Shown here in pieces: positions 49,901-58,287 of a stretch of DNA of 58,287 bases. This DNA comes from Acidobacteriota bacterium. GTDB lineage: Bacteria; Acidobacteriota; Terriglobia; Terriglobales; Acidobacteriaceae. Each line of letters opens with the position of its first letter. Position 1 is the stretch's first letter. A program made the position numbers and the translations under genes. The DNA lies in the NCBI GenBank assembly GCA_028876395.1, contig JAGWRX010000202.1, positions 1 to 58,287 on the forward strand. The letters run 5' to 3'. The notes under the pieces were generated by a model. It made no database searches. It was given only the letters and a program-made list of their open reading frames with translations, and was not told the origin of the DNA.

Positions 49901-50543
49901 CCAGGGATTCATGGACAACCATCATCCCGAGCTTGACTACGGCCCGTCCGACTTTAACGTCGATCAGCGGTTCGTTTCCAGCTACGTCTACCAGCTCCCC
50001 TTCGGCCGCGGTAAAAAGTTCGCTACGGGCATCAATCGCGCGACGGACATGCTGATCGGCGGATGGGAGACCACCGGAATCGCCACCTTCCAGACCGGAT
50101 TCCCCTTCAGCATCACGGCCCCTGACGTTGCAGGCGCGAACGGAACGTTCTTCCAGCGCGCCAACATGACGGCGGGCTGCGACGTTCACAAGAACCTGAC
50201 CGGCGTCATGCAGCGGATCAACTTCAGCTGCTTCTCGGGGCCCGCGCTGGGCGTTTACGGCAACACGCCCCGCAACTGGCTGCGTCAACCCGGCATCAAC
50301 AACTGGGACATGGGCCTTTCGAAGTACTTCAACATTGCGGAAAGAGTGAAGTTCCAGCTTTCCGGCGACTTCTTCAACGCCTTCAACCACCACCAGTACG
50401 CCATTGGCACCGGAGCCCTGATCGGCAGCGGTACAGGTGGCGGCTCAGCAATCAGCAACTCGATCACCAGCGCGCGGGCAGGACAGATTACAAGTGCATC
50501 TGCCTCCCGTATCGTCCAGGTCAGCGGCAAGCTGAGCTTCTAA
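46953..50543 (+). CDS. Oar-like TonB-dependent outer-membrane receptor, 1196 aa
   Basis: Large outer-membrane transporter of the Oar type common in Acidobacteria. The start at 46953 has AGGAGG 6 nt upstream; the signal peptide is LRLCFALTLLLISSSSMFGQA. Residues about 30-110 form a carboxypeptidase regulatory-like beta-sandwich (GTILGTVNDSTGAIVPNAQV). The plug region follows with QVENLPLNGRNFMQLLLVGAG and EGNNYTLDGLVNTDAALVTP. The remaining ~900 residues alternate aromatic beta strands, with VFGYFAPYAMDDWKVTPKLT, LNLGLRWDYR and PRFGFNYRLTPKTVIRGGYG. The typical ending is VQVSGKLSF with terminal Phe. Position next to two rhamnosidases suggests uptake of plant or microbial oligosaccharides (inference). 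Confidence 0.92.
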   Translation: MRALRLCFALTLLLISSSSMFGQAGATGTILGTVNDSTGAIVPNAQVTVTNTATNVKFRTVTSSAGDYFAPNLNPGTYTVSAEAKGFQRSMTNAFTLTVNQKARVDLALKVGAVTQTVDVSAQGVALDTDSSALSNLVSQQQVENLPLNGRNFMQLLLVGAGAVTVGGEQGTMRQGEGNAISVNGGRPEGNNYTLDGLVNTDAALVTPAVILSQDAIQEFKVSSGTYSADQGFSATQINIVSKPGTNTPHGSVFWFDRNDAFDAKPFPTANDILAKTPTANPVLRQNQFGFVMGGPVYIPKVYDGRNKSFFMANYEGWRITNGSRQVTSVPNPAVLQGDFSAETYAAPAGSGLPGGPLPAYGTADCTKLLTLSGNCMPVDPTTGQPYAGNKISSVLMVGNVGGVAVKNTFWPTPTIANLPEGVPNYIKNVGFPLHQNQQTYRGDQNLGKLGSVFFRYTDANYTNQGSYNSQDLVHGYEIYLQKQTSWTVSHSVSFGSANVNNFRFGHLTANAPQGGPQITPDAVSQLGLTGTFTHFSALQQTWPNVGLTAYGSGGGSVNSYTGSEGPTWEFADSFTSVHGKHTLGFGMDYRRWHLIRNLDDDFYGDWSFSSNLVTLNSGGCSNATGLCGTGNAVADMFLGYYASVGGFVPGPLSPTTTAGNPQNHVFGYFAPYAMDDWKVTPKLTLNLGLRWDYRATPYEAVNHMFWLDNTNAQGGLCYADPKLSTNGVAPGAGYNGGPILRYCGSVPHPGPKTPFAPRFGFNYRLTPKTVIRGGYGIFYDSAEGREIDNSGDIYPYSIRNSLNPTLDPTLPKYSNNLFPAYSTLGAFPVKTLTFLAVIMSDNPLNPYVQSWTAGVQRELRANTTLDVNYIGTHSLHLLDRRQIAQPNAIPQSDLAFCQEQDSTGKYINMGSAPCSNASRRPYPNFSNIYINSDWHGYAHYNGLNVKMEHRASDLALTAVYTWANSKDDKSAAAGVGATGAGFQGFMDNHHPELDYGPSDFNVDQRFVSSYVYQLPFGRGKKFATGINRATDMLIGGWETTGIATFQTGFPFSITAPDVAGANGTFFQRANMTAGCDVHKNLTGVMQRINFSCFSGPALGVYGNTPRNWLRQPGINNWDMGLSKYFNIAERVKFQLSGDFFNAFNHHQYAIGTGALIGSGTGGGSAISNSITSARAGQITSASASRIVQVSGKLSF

Positions 50544-50566
50544 CCTCAACTGAAGTCTCACCCCAG

Positions 50567-50599
50567 GTCCGCCACGCCGCAATGGCGTGGCGGACTTTT
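50567..50599 (+). terminator. Strong intrinsic terminator after the TonB receptor
   Basis: Perfect 12-bp stem GTCCGCCACGCC/GGCGTGGCGGAC with a 5-nt loop (GCAAT), followed by TTTT. It begins 24 nt after the receptor stop. Confidence 0.92.
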
Positions 50600-50623
50600 C
50601 TCTGCAGGAGATACACTCGTTCC

Positions 50624-51823
50624 ATGACCCCCCGGTGCCTTCGCCTCGTGTTGATCGCAGTATGCTGCGCGCTGCCACTCACAGCGCCTGCGCAAGCCGG
50701 CAGCGACGATGCGGCAGCCCAATACGCCGCAGCCGGGCAGCAGGCGCTGGCGCAGGGCCGCTACGCCGAGGCGCAAACCAACTTCGAAAAACTCGCCAGG
50801 CTCGCCCCCGATGTCGCTGAAGTCCATGCCACGCTGGCCGCCATCTACTTCAAGCAGCGCCAGTACGAACTGGCAGTGCAACAGGTCAAAACCGCGCAGA
50901 AGCTCAAGCCGAGCCTGCCCAGGCTCGACAACCTGCTCGGCCTTTCCCTCGCGGAGCTGGGACAGTTCCAGGCTGCTTTGCCGCCGCTCGAGAAATGCTT
51001 CCACCAGACGGAGGACCCCAGCGCGAAGCGCATGTGCGGCCTGCAACTCCTGCGCGCGTACACCGGACTTGGCCGCGATTCCGATGCCGTCGAAACATCG
51101 CTGGCGCTCAACAAGCTCTATCCCGACGACCCTGAAGTGCTGTATCACACAGGCCGCATCTATGGAAACTTCGCCTACATCGTGATGGAGAGGCTGCACG
51201 ACAAAGCGGCGGGGTCCGTCTGGATGCTGCAGGCGCAGGGTGAGGCCAACGAGAGCCAGAAGAATTACGATGCAGCCATCATCGCCTTCAATCACGTTCT
51301 TGTGCTGGATCCAAAACGGCCCGGCATCCACTACCGGCTGGGGCGCGTGTATCTGGCGCAATTTCAGACCTCCCGAAAGCCCGAAGAACGCGACGCGGCC
51401 ATGCGTGAGTTCGCGGCTGAGCTGGCCATCGACCCCGGCAATGGAAACGCCGGCTATGAGCTGGCAAACATGAGCGCGGACATGGGCAACCTGGATGCAG
51501 CCCGCAATCAATTCCAGCAGGTTCTCAAGCGCTTTCCTGACTTTGAGGAAGCGCTCGTAGGCCTCGGCGGCGTTGAACTTGAAAGTCAGAAACCTGCGGC
51601 AGCCGTGCCGCTGCTGGAGCGTGCAACCCGCCTGCGGCCCGACGACGAGGTTGCCTGGTACAGGCTGGCACAGGCCGAGCGCGGCACAGGCAACAAGGAG
51701 GGGCAGGCGAAGGCATTGGCCGCCTTCAGAAAGCTGCACAGCTCGACTCCCGTCACGCTTCGCAAGCCCAACGCCGGCGATGAGATCACGCCGCAGCAGC
51801 TCGACGAGAACGCAAAGCCCTGA
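50624..51823 (+). CDS. Exported TPR-repeat protein, 399 aa
   Basis: Start MTPRCLRLVLIAVCC at 50624, with AGGAGA upstream; signal peptide cleaved near APAQA. The rest is about eight tetratricopeptide repeats, e.g. AAAQYAAAGQQALAQGRYAE, NFEKLARLAPDVAEVHATLA, PDDPEVLYHTGRIYGNFAYI and PGNGNAGYELANMSADMGNL. No enzymatic domain. TPR lipoproteins or periplasmic TPR proteins often accompany Oar receptors in this group; here the gene follows the receptor behind a terminator, so it probably has its own promoter within the short gap. Confidence 0.88.
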   Translation: MTPRCLRLVLIAVCCALPLTAPAQAGSDDAAAQYAAAGQQALAQGRYAEAQTNFEKLARLAPDVAEVHATLAAIYFKQRQYELAVQQVKTAQKLKPSLPRLDNLLGLSLAELGQFQAALPPLEKCFHQTEDPSAKRMCGLQLLRAYTGLGRDSDAVETSLALNKLYPDDPEVLYHTGRIYGNFAYIVMERLHDKAAGSVWMLQAQGEANESQKNYDAAIIAFNHVLVLDPKRPGIHYRLGRVYLAQFQTSRKPEERDAAMREFAAELAIDPGNGNAGYELANMSADMGNLDAARNQFQQVLKRFPDFEEALVGLGGVELESQKPAAAVPLLERATRLRPDDEVAWYRLAQAERGTGNKEGQAKALAAFRKLHSSTPVTLRKPNAGDEITPQQLDENAKP

Positions 51824-51888
51824 CCGTGATATGCGGCACGGGCGGCGCGGCGCCAGGTCGATAAACTTTGTTCCGGAGGAGCCATCCT

Positions 51889-52638
51889 TTGCGCGTTTCG
51901 CTGTTCATCACCTGCTATAACGACACGCTGTTTCCCGAGACCGGCAAAGCCGTCGTGCGCGTGCTGGAGCGGCTGGGCCACACCGTCGAGTTCCGCAAGG
52001 AGCAAACCTGCTGCGGCCAGATGCACTGGAACACCGGCTATCTCAGGGAAGCAGTGCCCATCATCCGCCATTTTGTCGATGTCTATCGCGACGCCGAAAT
52101 CGTCGTCGCGCCCTCCAGCTCCTGCGTTTCCATGATGCGCGATCACTACATGAAGGCCGCAGATCTCGCACAGGATACAAAGCTCGCTGCTGATGTGGAA
52201 TCACTGCTGCCGCGCATCTATGAATTCACCGAGTTCCTGGTCAAGAAGCTGGGTGTCGAAGATGTGGGAGCGACCTATCCGCACAAAGTCACCTACCACA
52301 CCAGTTGTCATTCGCAGCGCAGCCTTCATCTCGGCGACATCCCCATCCGCCTGCTCAAACAGGTGCGCAGCCTTGAGCTGCTGCCCCTTGAGAATCCCCA
52401 GGAGTGCTGTGGCTTCGGCGGCACGTTCTCCATCAAGAACGCCGACGTATCCTCAGCCATGCTCGCCGACAAGGCGCGCACCGTGCTCAATACCGGCGCT
52501 GAAGTCTGCACCGCCGTGGACAATTCCTGCCTCATGCACATCTACGGCTCGCTCCACCGCCAGCGCACCTTCGTCCGCACCGCGCACATCGCGGAGATTC
52601 TCGCCTCAACCGCAGGCGCTGAGGGAGGCGGCCAGTGA
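51889..52638 (+). CDS. lutA: L-lactate utilisation protein LutA (iron-sulfur, CCG-domain)
   Basis: 249 aa. TTG at 51889 is favoured because GGAGGAG lies 7 nt upstream; the N-terminus then reads LRVSLFITCYNDTLFPET. Two CCG domains are visible: QTCCGQMHWNTG near residue 43 and ECCGFGGTFSIKNADV near 172, with a conserved HTSCHSQRSL between them. With LutB and LutC it forms the complex oxidising L-lactate to pyruvate. Overlaps lutB by 4 bp (GTGA). Confidence 0.92.
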   Translation: MRVSLFITCYNDTLFPETGKAVVRVLERLGHTVEFRKEQTCCGQMHWNTGYLREAVPIIRHFVDVYRDAEIVVAPSSSCVSMMRDHYMKAADLAQDTKLAADVESLLPRIYEFTEFLVKKLGVEDVGATYPHKVTYHTSCHSQRSLHLGDIPIRLLKQVRSLELLPLENPQECCGFGGTFSIKNADVSSAMLADKARTVLNTGAEVCTAVDNSCLMHIYGSLHRQRTFVRTAHIAEILASTAGAEGGGQ

Positions 52639-54140
52639 AAGAGCAAGCCCATTCCCCCTGGTCAAACCGCAGTTTTCCTGAGGCGGCAAAAGATCTGCTC
52701 GCCGATTCGCAGATTCGCCGCAACGTCCGTCACGCGACCAACGTGATTCAAGCCAAGCGCAACCGCGTCGTCGGCGAACTCCCGGACTGGGAGCAGTTGC
52801 GCGATGCCGGCGCCGCCATTCGCGCTCACGCGCTCAAGCATCTTGACCACTACCTCGCGCAGTTTGAAGAGAACTGCACGCGCGCCGGCGGCCATATTCA
52901 CTGGGCGCGCGACGCCGCCGAAGCCAACCGCATCATCCTCGAATTGATCCAGCGCCACGCCGCGAAGGAAGTCATCAAGATTAAGACCATGACCTCGGAG
53001 GAGATTGGCCTCAATCGCAACCTTCAGGCCAACGGAATCCAGCCGCACGAAACGGACCTCGCCGAGCTCATCATTCAGCTCGGCCGCGACAAGCCCTCCC
53101 ACTTTGTCGTCCCCGCGCTGCACAAGAACCGCCAGCAGGTCCGCGAAATCTTCCAGCGCGAAATGCACCTGCCCGATCTCGGCGGACAGCCGGAAGACCT
53201 TGCCTCCGCCGCGCGCACGTATCTCCGCGAGAAATATCTGCGCATCAAGGTCGCCGTCTCCGGTGCGAATTTTCTGGTCGCGGAGAACGGCGCCGTCTGC
53301 ATCGTCGAGTCGGAGGGCAACGGACGCATGTGCCTCACCCTGCCTGACGTGCTCATCTCGCTCGTCGGCATCGAGAAGGTTCTCCCCCGCTATCGCGATC
53401 TGGAAGTCTTTCTGCAAACACTGCCGCGCTCCGCCACCGGCGAGCGCATGAACCCCTACAACTCCATCTGGACCGGAGTTCACGCCGGCGACGGCCCGAA
53501 GGAGTTTCACGTCGTCCTGCTCGACAACGGCCGCAGCCCGATTCTCGCTGATGATGAATCGCGCCAGACGCTGCAGTGCATTCGTTGCGCCGCCTGCCTC
53601 AATGCCTGCCCCGTCTATCACCAGACCGGCGGCCACGCGTATGAGTCGGTCTATCCCGGCCCCATCGGCGCCATTCTTACGCCACAGCTTCACTCCATGC
53701 ATGAGGGTCGCTCGCTGCCCTATGCCTCCTCGCTCTGCGGTGCCTGCTATGAAGTCTGCCCCGTCAAGATCAACATTCCCGAGGTGCTCATCCACCTGCG
53801 CGGCAAGGTTGTCCAGCAGGATCAAAAGACGCTCAGCGGCAAGCTCGGCCTGTGGAACATCGGCATGCAGGCTGCCGCGTTTCTCTTTGCCGATGCAAGC
53901 CGTCTGTCGCTCGCGCAGCACCTCGGCCAGATCGGGCAAAAGGTCGTCGTGTCAAAGAATGGATTCATCGAGCATCTGCCTCTCATGCTTTCCGGCTGGA
54001 CGCAGACGCGCGACCTGCGTCCGCTCCCCGCGCAGAGCTTCCGCGACTGGTGGGAGCAGCGAGAGAAAACGCAGCAGACCCCTATCGCAACTGCCCCTAC
54101 AAGCTCCGACAAAACGCAGGAGAAGAAACATGCCGGATAG
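52635..54140 (+). CDS. lutB: L-lactate utilisation protein LutB (iron-sulfur)
   Basis: 501 aa, GTG start within the lutA stop. The N-terminal LUD domain includes HIHWARDAAEANRIILEL, KIKTMTSEEIGLN and VAVSGANFLVAENGAVCIVE. The ferredoxin-like part has two 4Fe-4S motifs: CIRCAACLNACPVYHQTGG and CGACYEVCPVKINIPE. The C-terminus has the family segment FRDWWEQRE. It overlaps lutC by 11 bp, so lutABC is one translationally coupled operon. Confidence 0.94.
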   Translation: MKEQAHSPWSNRSFPEAAKDLLADSQIRRNVRHATNVIQAKRNRVVGELPDWEQLRDAGAAIRAHALKHLDHYLAQFEENCTRAGGHIHWARDAAEANRIILELIQRHAAKEVIKIKTMTSEEIGLNRNLQANGIQPHETDLAELIIQLGRDKPSHFVVPALHKNRQQVREIFQREMHLPDLGGQPEDLASAARTYLREKYLRIKVAVSGANFLVAENGAVCIVESEGNGRMCLTLPDVLISLVGIEKVLPRYRDLEVFLQTLPRSATGERMNPYNSIWTGVHAGDGPKEFHVVLLDNGRSPILADDESRQTLQCIRCAACLNACPVYHQTGGHAYESVYPGPIGAILTPQLHSMHEGRSLPYASSLCGACYEVCPVKINIPEVLIHLRGKVVQQDQKTLSGKLGLWNIGMQAAAFLFADASRLSLAQHLGQIGQKVVVSKNGFIEHLPLMLSGWTQTRDLRPLPAQSFRDWWEQREKTQQTPIATAPTSSDKTQEKKHAG

Positions 54141-54789
54141 CCAGGTAGCGCGCGACGCCATCCTCAGCAGCATTCGCACCGCTCTCCGCGCACCTGCCGG
54201 CGTGGACACTGCCGCGATCGCCTCCGAATACGCAGCCCTGCCGCGCCTCTACAAGCGCGAGGGCACCATGGACCCCGCGGCTCTGCTCGACCTTTTCACA
54301 CATCGCCTGGTCGAATACGACGCCGGTGTCTACCGCACCTCCGCTGAAAACATCGGCAGCGAAGTCGCGCGCATCCTCAGCGAGCGCGGACGCAGGCGCA
54401 TCGCCATCCCCGACGGCCTGCCACCCGAGTGGCTGCCGGATGGATTCGATTTTCAAAGAGCCTCGCGCTTCGGCGAGCACCAGCTCGACCAGCTCGAAGG
54501 CGTGCTGACCGGCTGCACCGTCGCCTGCGCAGAGACTGGCTCCATCGTCCTGCAGAATGCGGCGGCGCAGGGGCCGCGCAGCCTGACGCTCGTGCCGGAC
54601 TACCATCTCTGCGTGGTCTTTGCCGCGCAGGTCCTTGAGACGGTGCCCGAATGTTTTGCCCGCCTCGATGCCGACGCCGCGCTGCCGACGACCTTCTTCT
54701 CCGGCCCATCCGCCACCGCGGACATTGAAATGACCCGCATCAAGGGCGTCCATGGCCCGCGTTTTCTTGACGTTTTGCTGGTCGTGTAG
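54130..54789 (+). CDS. lutC: L-lactate utilisation protein LutC (LUD domain)
   Basis: 219 aa with ATG at 54130 and AGGAG upstream. LUD-domain pattern: [19 protein letters not shown], then [18 protein letters not shown] and [20 protein letters not shown], ending [19 protein letters not shown]. Non-enzymatic in appearance, and the third member of the Lut complex. The next gene, purE, has its own promoter directly after the stop. Confidence 0.92.
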   Translation: MPDSQVARDAILSSIRTALRAPAGVDTAAIASEYAALPRLYKREGTMDPAALLDLFTHRLVEYDAGVYRTSAENIGSEVARILSERGRRRIAIPDGLPPEWLPDGFDFQRASRFGEHQLDQLEGVLTGCTVACAETGSIVLQNAAAQGPRSLTLVPDYHLCVVFAAQVLETVPECFARLDADAALPTTFFSGPSATADIEMTRIKGVHGPRFLDVLLVV

Positions 54790-54815
54790 CGCTGCGCATT
54801 TGCGCTCGGTAAGAC

Positions 54816-54844
54816 TTCGCACGCAACCCATACGCTCGTATAAT
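54816..54844 (+). promoter_or_regulatory. purE promoter, leaderless configuration
   Basis: TTCGCA at 54816-54821, 17-bp spacer, perfect TATAAT at 54839-54844, then only 6 nt (CAACCT) to the purE ATG at 54851. Transcription should start at or next to the ATG. Confidence 0.6.
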
Positions 54845-54850
54845 CAACCT

Positions 54851-55342
54851 ATGAGCGATTCGCCGGTAGTTGGCGTGGTCATGGGCAGCAAGAGCGATTA
54901 CGAGGTGCTCTCCGCGGCCGTCGAAATCCTGTCTGCGCTCGGCATTCCGCATGAGGCGCGCGTGGTCAGTGCGCATCGCACGCCCGACTGGCTCTTTGAA
55001 TATGCTGAGACAGCGCACGAACGCGGATTGCGCGTCCTCATCGCAGGCGCAGGCGGCGCTGCCCACCTGCCCGGCATGCTCGCAGCCAAAACACTCGTTC
55101 CCGTGCTGGGCGTGCCCGTTGCCGCTACGCAACTCAACGGCCTCGACGCGCTCCTCTCCATTGTGCAGATGCCCAAAGGCGTTCCCGTTGGCACGCTCGC
55201 CATCGGCAAGCCCGGAGCAGCCAATGCTGCTCTCCTTGCAGCCGAGATACTGGCCACCACCGACTCCGCGCTCTACCAGCGCTTGCAGGCCTGGCGCGCC
55301 GAGCGCACCCGGGAAGTGATGGAGCAGGAGCTGCCGGGGTGA
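54851..55342 (+). CDS. purE: 5-(carboxyamino)imidazole ribonucleotide mutase PurE
   Basis: 163-aa class I PurE converting N5-CAIR to CAIR in purine synthesis. Signature segments: [91 protein letters not shown] (in part). The ATG at 54851 has no ribosome site but a -10 6 nt upstream. The stop overlaps the purK start (GTGA), so both subunits are coupled. Confidence 0.96.
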   Translation: MSDSPVVGVVMGSKSDYEVLSAAVEILSALGIPHEARVVSAHRTPDWLFEYAETAHERGLRVLIAGAGGAAHLPGMLAAKTLVPVLGVPVAATQLNGLDALLSIVQMPKGVPVGTLAIGKPGAANAALLAAEILATTDSALYQRLQAWRAERTREVMEQELPG

Positions 55343-56517
55343 GCGGCTTGCCTGATTCCCCGCAACAGCAAAAATCTGCAATAGTCCGCCCCGGCGGTCT
55401 GCTGGCGATCCTCGGCGGAGGCCAGTTGGGCCGCATGACAGCCATGGCCGCGCGCACCATGGGCTATCGCGTGCGCGTCATGGACCCAGAGCCGGCTTGC
55501 CCCGCCAGTTTCGTAACAGATGAAACCATCGTGGGCGCCTGGGATGACGTGGCCGCGGCGCGCCGCCTGGCCACCGGCGCCGATGCCGTCACCCTGGAGA
55601 TCGAGCAGATTGGCGTGCATGCCTTAAGTGAAGTGGCGCGGCTTGCGCCGCTCCGCCCCGGCGTCGAGCCAATCCGCATCATCCAGGACAAGACGCTGCA
55701 GAAAACATGGCTCGCCGAGAACGGCTTTCCCGTTGGCGCATTTCGCGTGGTGCACAGCGAGGCCGATCTGCACGAGGCTGTCGCAGCGCTGGGCAGGCGT
55801 GTGTTTCTGAAGATTGGCCGCGGCGGCTACGACGGCCGTGGTCAGGCACGCATCGGTTTTGAAAACACGCCAACGCGCGCAGAGATCACGGAAGCGTGGA
55901 ACGCCATCGGCGCGCGCCCCGCCGTGGCCGAGCAGGCACTCGACCTCGACTGCGAAATCAGCGTGATGGCCGCGCGCAATCCCGCCGGAGAAGTGCGCAG
56001 CTACCCGGCCGCGCGCAATCATCACGAGAATCAAATCCTTGCCTGGAGCGTCTTGCCGGCCGGCGTGCCCGCTGAGTTGGAGGCGCGCGCCGAGGCGCTG
56101 GCCGCGGCGATCATCGCGAAGCTCGGCATCGAAGGCCTGCTCTGTGTGGAGATGTTCGTCACCCGCGACGGCCAGCTGCTGATAAACGAGCTTGCGCCAC
56201 GCCCCCACAACAGCTATCACCAGAGCGAGCGCGGCTGCGTCACCAGCCAGTTCGAGCAGCTCGTCCGAACCACCTGCAACCTGCCCCTCGGCGACACCGC
56301 ACTGATTACTCCCGCGGCCATCGTCAACCTGCTCGGCGATGTCTGGCTCGGCAAAGAGCCCGACTTTGCCGCGGCGCTTGCCGTACCCGGCGTGCGGCTC
56401 CACTTGTATGAGAAGCACACGCCGCGCGCCGCCCGCAAAATGGGCCACTTGTCTGCCACTGGCTCCACGGCTGACGAGGCGCTAGGTCGCGTGCTGGAAG
56501 CAAGGCGGCGGTTGTAA
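55339..56517 (+). CDS. purK: 5-(carboxyamino)imidazole ribonucleotide synthase PurK
   Basis: 392-aa ATP-grasp enzyme making N5-CAIR from AIR, bicarbonate and ATP, feeding PurE. GTG start in the GTGA overlap. N-terminal [21 protein letters not shown], then [73 protein letters not shown] (in part) and [20 protein letters not shown] as ATP-grasp and family marks. Convergent with typA; their stops are about 20 nt apart. Confidence 0.96.
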   Translation: MSGLPDSPQQQKSAIVRPGGLLAILGGGQLGRMTAMAARTMGYRVRVMDPEPACPASFVTDETIVGAWDDVAAARRLATGADAVTLEIEQIGVHALSEVARLAPLRPGVEPIRIIQDKTLQKTWLAENGFPVGAFRVVHSEADLHEAVAALGRRVFLKIGRGGYDGRGQARIGFENTPTRAEITEAWNAIGARPAVAEQALDLDCEISVMAARNPAGEVRSYPAARNHHENQILAWSVLPAGVPAELEARAEALAAAIIAKLGIEGLLCVEMFVTRDGQLLINELAPRPHNSYHQSERGCVTSQFEQLVRTTCNLPLGDTALITPAAIVNLLGDVWLGKEPDFAAALAVPGVRLHLYEKHTPRAARKMGHLSATGSTADEALGRVLEARRRL

Positions 56518-56534
56518 CTCCTCCGCCCGTTGAC

Positions 56535-58287
56535 TTACTCCGCGCCCTTTTCCCACCGCTTCGGTCTGCGATTCGCCTGCAGGATCTTCTTGCGCAGGCG
56601 CAGTGACTTGGGCGTAACTTCCACTAACTCATCATCCGCGATGAACTCGATGGCCTGCTCCAGATTGAGCGCCTTATAAGGCACCAGCCGGATCGCTTCA
56701 TCCGCGCTCGATGCGCGCATGTTGGTCATCTTCTTTTCGCGCACCACGTTCACGTCGAGGTCGTTGTCGCGCGAGTGCTCGCCGACAATCATGCCCTCAT
56801 AGACCTCAACGCCGGGCCCCACAAACAGAATCCCGCGCTCCTGCAGGCCGTTCAGCGAATAGGTCGTTGTCTGCCCCTGGCGGTCGGCAATCAGTGCGCC
56901 CGTGGGCCGCTGCGGAATCTCACCCTGGTACGGAATGTAGCCGTCAAACAGCGCATTCATCACGATGGTGCCGCGCGTTTCCGTCAGCATCTCGCTGCGC
57001 AGCCCGATCAGCCCGCGGCTGGGCACGCGAAACTCCATGCGCACGCGCCCCGACCCGTGATTGTGCATCTTCGTCATCTCGCCCTTGCGCGGACCCAGCT
57101 TCTCAATCACCACGCCGGTGTGCTCTTCGGGCACATCGATCGTCAGGTGCTCCACCGGCTCCATGCGCGTGCCGTCCACCACCTTGGTCACAATCTCCGG
57201 CCGCCCAGCCAATAGTTCGTAGCCCTCGCGGCGCATCATCTCGATCAAAATCGCGAGCTGCAGCTCACCGCGTCCCAGCACCTTGAATGTGTCGGGGGAA
57301 CCGGTGTCTTCCACGCGAATCGAAACGTTGGTCAGCAGCTCTTTTTCCAGCCGTTCGCGCAGGTTGCGGCTGGTCACATACTGCCCTTCGCGCCCCGCAA
57401 ACGGCGAGTTGTTCACGCTGAACTGGATCGCAATCGTCGGCTCGTCAATCACAATCAGCGGCAGCGGTGCGGGGTTCTCCACGCTGGTGATTGTCTCGCC
57501 AATCGTGATGCCTTCCACGCCGGCCACGGCAACAATGTCGCCCATCGTGGTCTCGGTCGTCTCGATCCGCTTCAGGCCGCTGAAGGTGAACAGCTTCGTA
57601 ATGCGCGTCTTCTGCAGCGAGCCATCGCGCTTGGAGATGGTCACGTCGTCGCCCGCGTGCAGCGTGCCCTGGAACACGCGGCAGATGGCGATGCGCCCGA
57701 AGTAGTCCGAGTAGTCAAGATTCGTGACCAGAATCTGCAGCGCGCCTTCCGCATCGCCCGTGGCCGCGGGAATCGTGGAAACGATGGCCTCAAACAGCGG
57801 CTGCAGGTCCACGCCCGGCGTAGCCAGATCGGTGGTCGCCGTACCCGCCTTGGCCACTGCGTACAGCACCGGAAACTCAAGCTGATGCTCGTCCGCGTCA
57901 AGGTCGATGAACAGGTCATAGACCTCGTTCAACACTTCCTGCGGCCGCGCGTCGGGGCGGTCAATCTTGTTGATTACGACGATGGGCGGCAGCTTTGCCT
58001 CCAGCGCTTTGGCCAGCACATAGCGTGTCTGCGGCAGCGGGCCCTCGGCCGCATCCACCAGCAGCATCACGCCGTCCACCATCTCCAGCGCGCGCTCCAC
58101 CTCGCCGCCAAAGTCGGCGTGGCCCGGCGTATCCACAATGTTGATCTTGCCGCCGGCGTAGTTGATGGCCGTGTTCTTGGCCAGGATGGTGATGCCGCGC
58201 TCGCGCTCCAGCTCATTTGAGTCCATCACGCGTTCGGCCACCTGCTCGTTGGCGCGGAAGGTGCCGGCCTGGCGCAGCATGGCGTCA
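56535..58287 (-). CDS. typA: Translational GTPase TypA/BipA, C-terminal 584 aa
   Basis: Ribosome-associated GTPase for 50S assembly and stress adaptation. The frame runs off the right edge, so about 25-30 N-terminal residues including the P-loop are missing; the visible part begins near [15 protein letters not shown]2-region [13 protein letters not shown]3 [14 protein letters not shown] and G4 [10 protein letters not shown] are intact, followed by domain II ([13 protein letters not shown]), the EF-G-like V domain ([20 protein letters not shown]) and the TypA-specific C-terminus ([39 protein letters not shown]). Confidence 0.96.
   Translation of the reverse strand, partial: DAMLRQAGTFRANEQVAERVMDSNELERERGITILAKNTAINYAGGKINIVDTPGHADFGGEVERALEMVDGVMLLVDAAEGPLPQTRYVLAKALEAKLPPIVVINKIDRPDARPQEVLNEVYDLFIDLDADEHQLEFPVLYAVAKAGTATTDLATPGVDLQPLFEAIVSTIPAATGDAEGALQILVTNLDYSDYFGRIAICRVFQGTLHAGDDVTISKRDGSLQKTRITKLFTFSGLKRIETTETTMGDIVAVAGVEGITIGETITSVENPAPLPLIVIDEPTIAIQFSVNNSPFAGREGQYVTSRNLRERLEKELLTNVSIRVEDTGSPDTFKVLGRGELQLAILIEMMRREGYELLAGRPEIVTKVVDGTRMEPVEHLTIDVPEEHTGVVIEKLGPRKGEMTKMHNHGSGRVRMEFRVPSRGLIGLRSEMLTETRGTIVMNALFDGYIPYQGEIPQRPTGALIADRQGQTTTYSLNGLQERGILFVGPGVEVYEGMIVGEHSRDNDLDVNVVREKKMTNMRASSADEAIRLVPYKALNLEQAIEFIADDELVEVTPKSLRLRKKILQANRRPKRWEKGAE

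Overview
The window is high-GC chromosomal DNA with tightly packed, often start/stop-overlapping operons on both strands. It most likely comes from a member of the Acidobacteriota (Terriglobia/Acidobacteriaceae type). This is an inference from gene content: LPS-core enzymes of a diderm (heptosyltransferase, WaaA, LpxK), a very large Oar-type TonB-dependent receptor with an N-terminal carboxypeptidase-regulatory-like domain, two exported GH106-type rhamnosidases, DUF3108, DUF4242 and LutABC. No rRNA, tRNA, CRISPR array, transposase or prophage structural gene was found.

Layout. 1-4058: 5' part of mnmG (cut by the left edge), a small conserved protein, a DUF3108 protein and an ICMT-like methyltransferase/heptosyltransferase pair. 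4377-6943: ammonium transporter amt, PII protein and an unknown third gene, one minus-strand unit. 7450-9635: an overlapping FixL/FixJ-like two-component pair. 9745-14142: lpxK-waaA, an exported protein, queD, a small membrane protein and pncA. 14452-16465: a lower-GC island of five tandem small helix-turn-helix genes, all overlapping, ending in a 318-aa protein with a winged-helix-like N-terminus and a nuclease-like C-terminus. 16787-26663: DinG-family helicase, DUF4242 protein, der, FAD oxidoreductase, a membrane protein flanked by two copies of a diverged repeat, an M1-like protein with a broken HExxH motif, and rlmB. 26795-29435: ECF sigma factor with a coupled membrane protein, a zinc-ribbon membrane protein and a LytTR response regulator. 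29463-34446: assimilatory sulfate reduction operon cysD-cysN-cysH-tauE-ferredoxin reductase, preceded by a cysteine-rich leader ORF and terminator. 34871-39784: ThuA-like protein, a membrane protein, a two-subunit molybdenum hydroxylase and a pterin dehydratase. 39880-51823: two divergent GH106-type glycosidases, the TonB receptor and a TPR protein. 51889-56517: lutABC and purEK. 56535-58287: typA, cut by the right edge.

Two regions stand out. The first is the control region of the sulfate-assimilation operon. A good -35/-10 pair (TTGACC, 17 bp, TATAGT) lies directly against an ATG that opens a 22-codon ORF with six Cys codons. A GC-rich hairpin followed by a T-rich run then separates this ORF from cysD. 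This has the layout of a cysteine-sensing, ribosome-mediated attenuator on a leaderless transcript. The operon it controls encodes an APS-type (iron-sulfur) reductase, and its CysN carries what looks like a decayed APS kinase domain. The second is the HTH-array/nuclease-like island, whose composition, architecture and coupled translation suggest a horizontally acquired, possibly undescribed system.

All family assignments are from reading motifs in the translated sequence. No database search, folding or promoter-prediction software was run.
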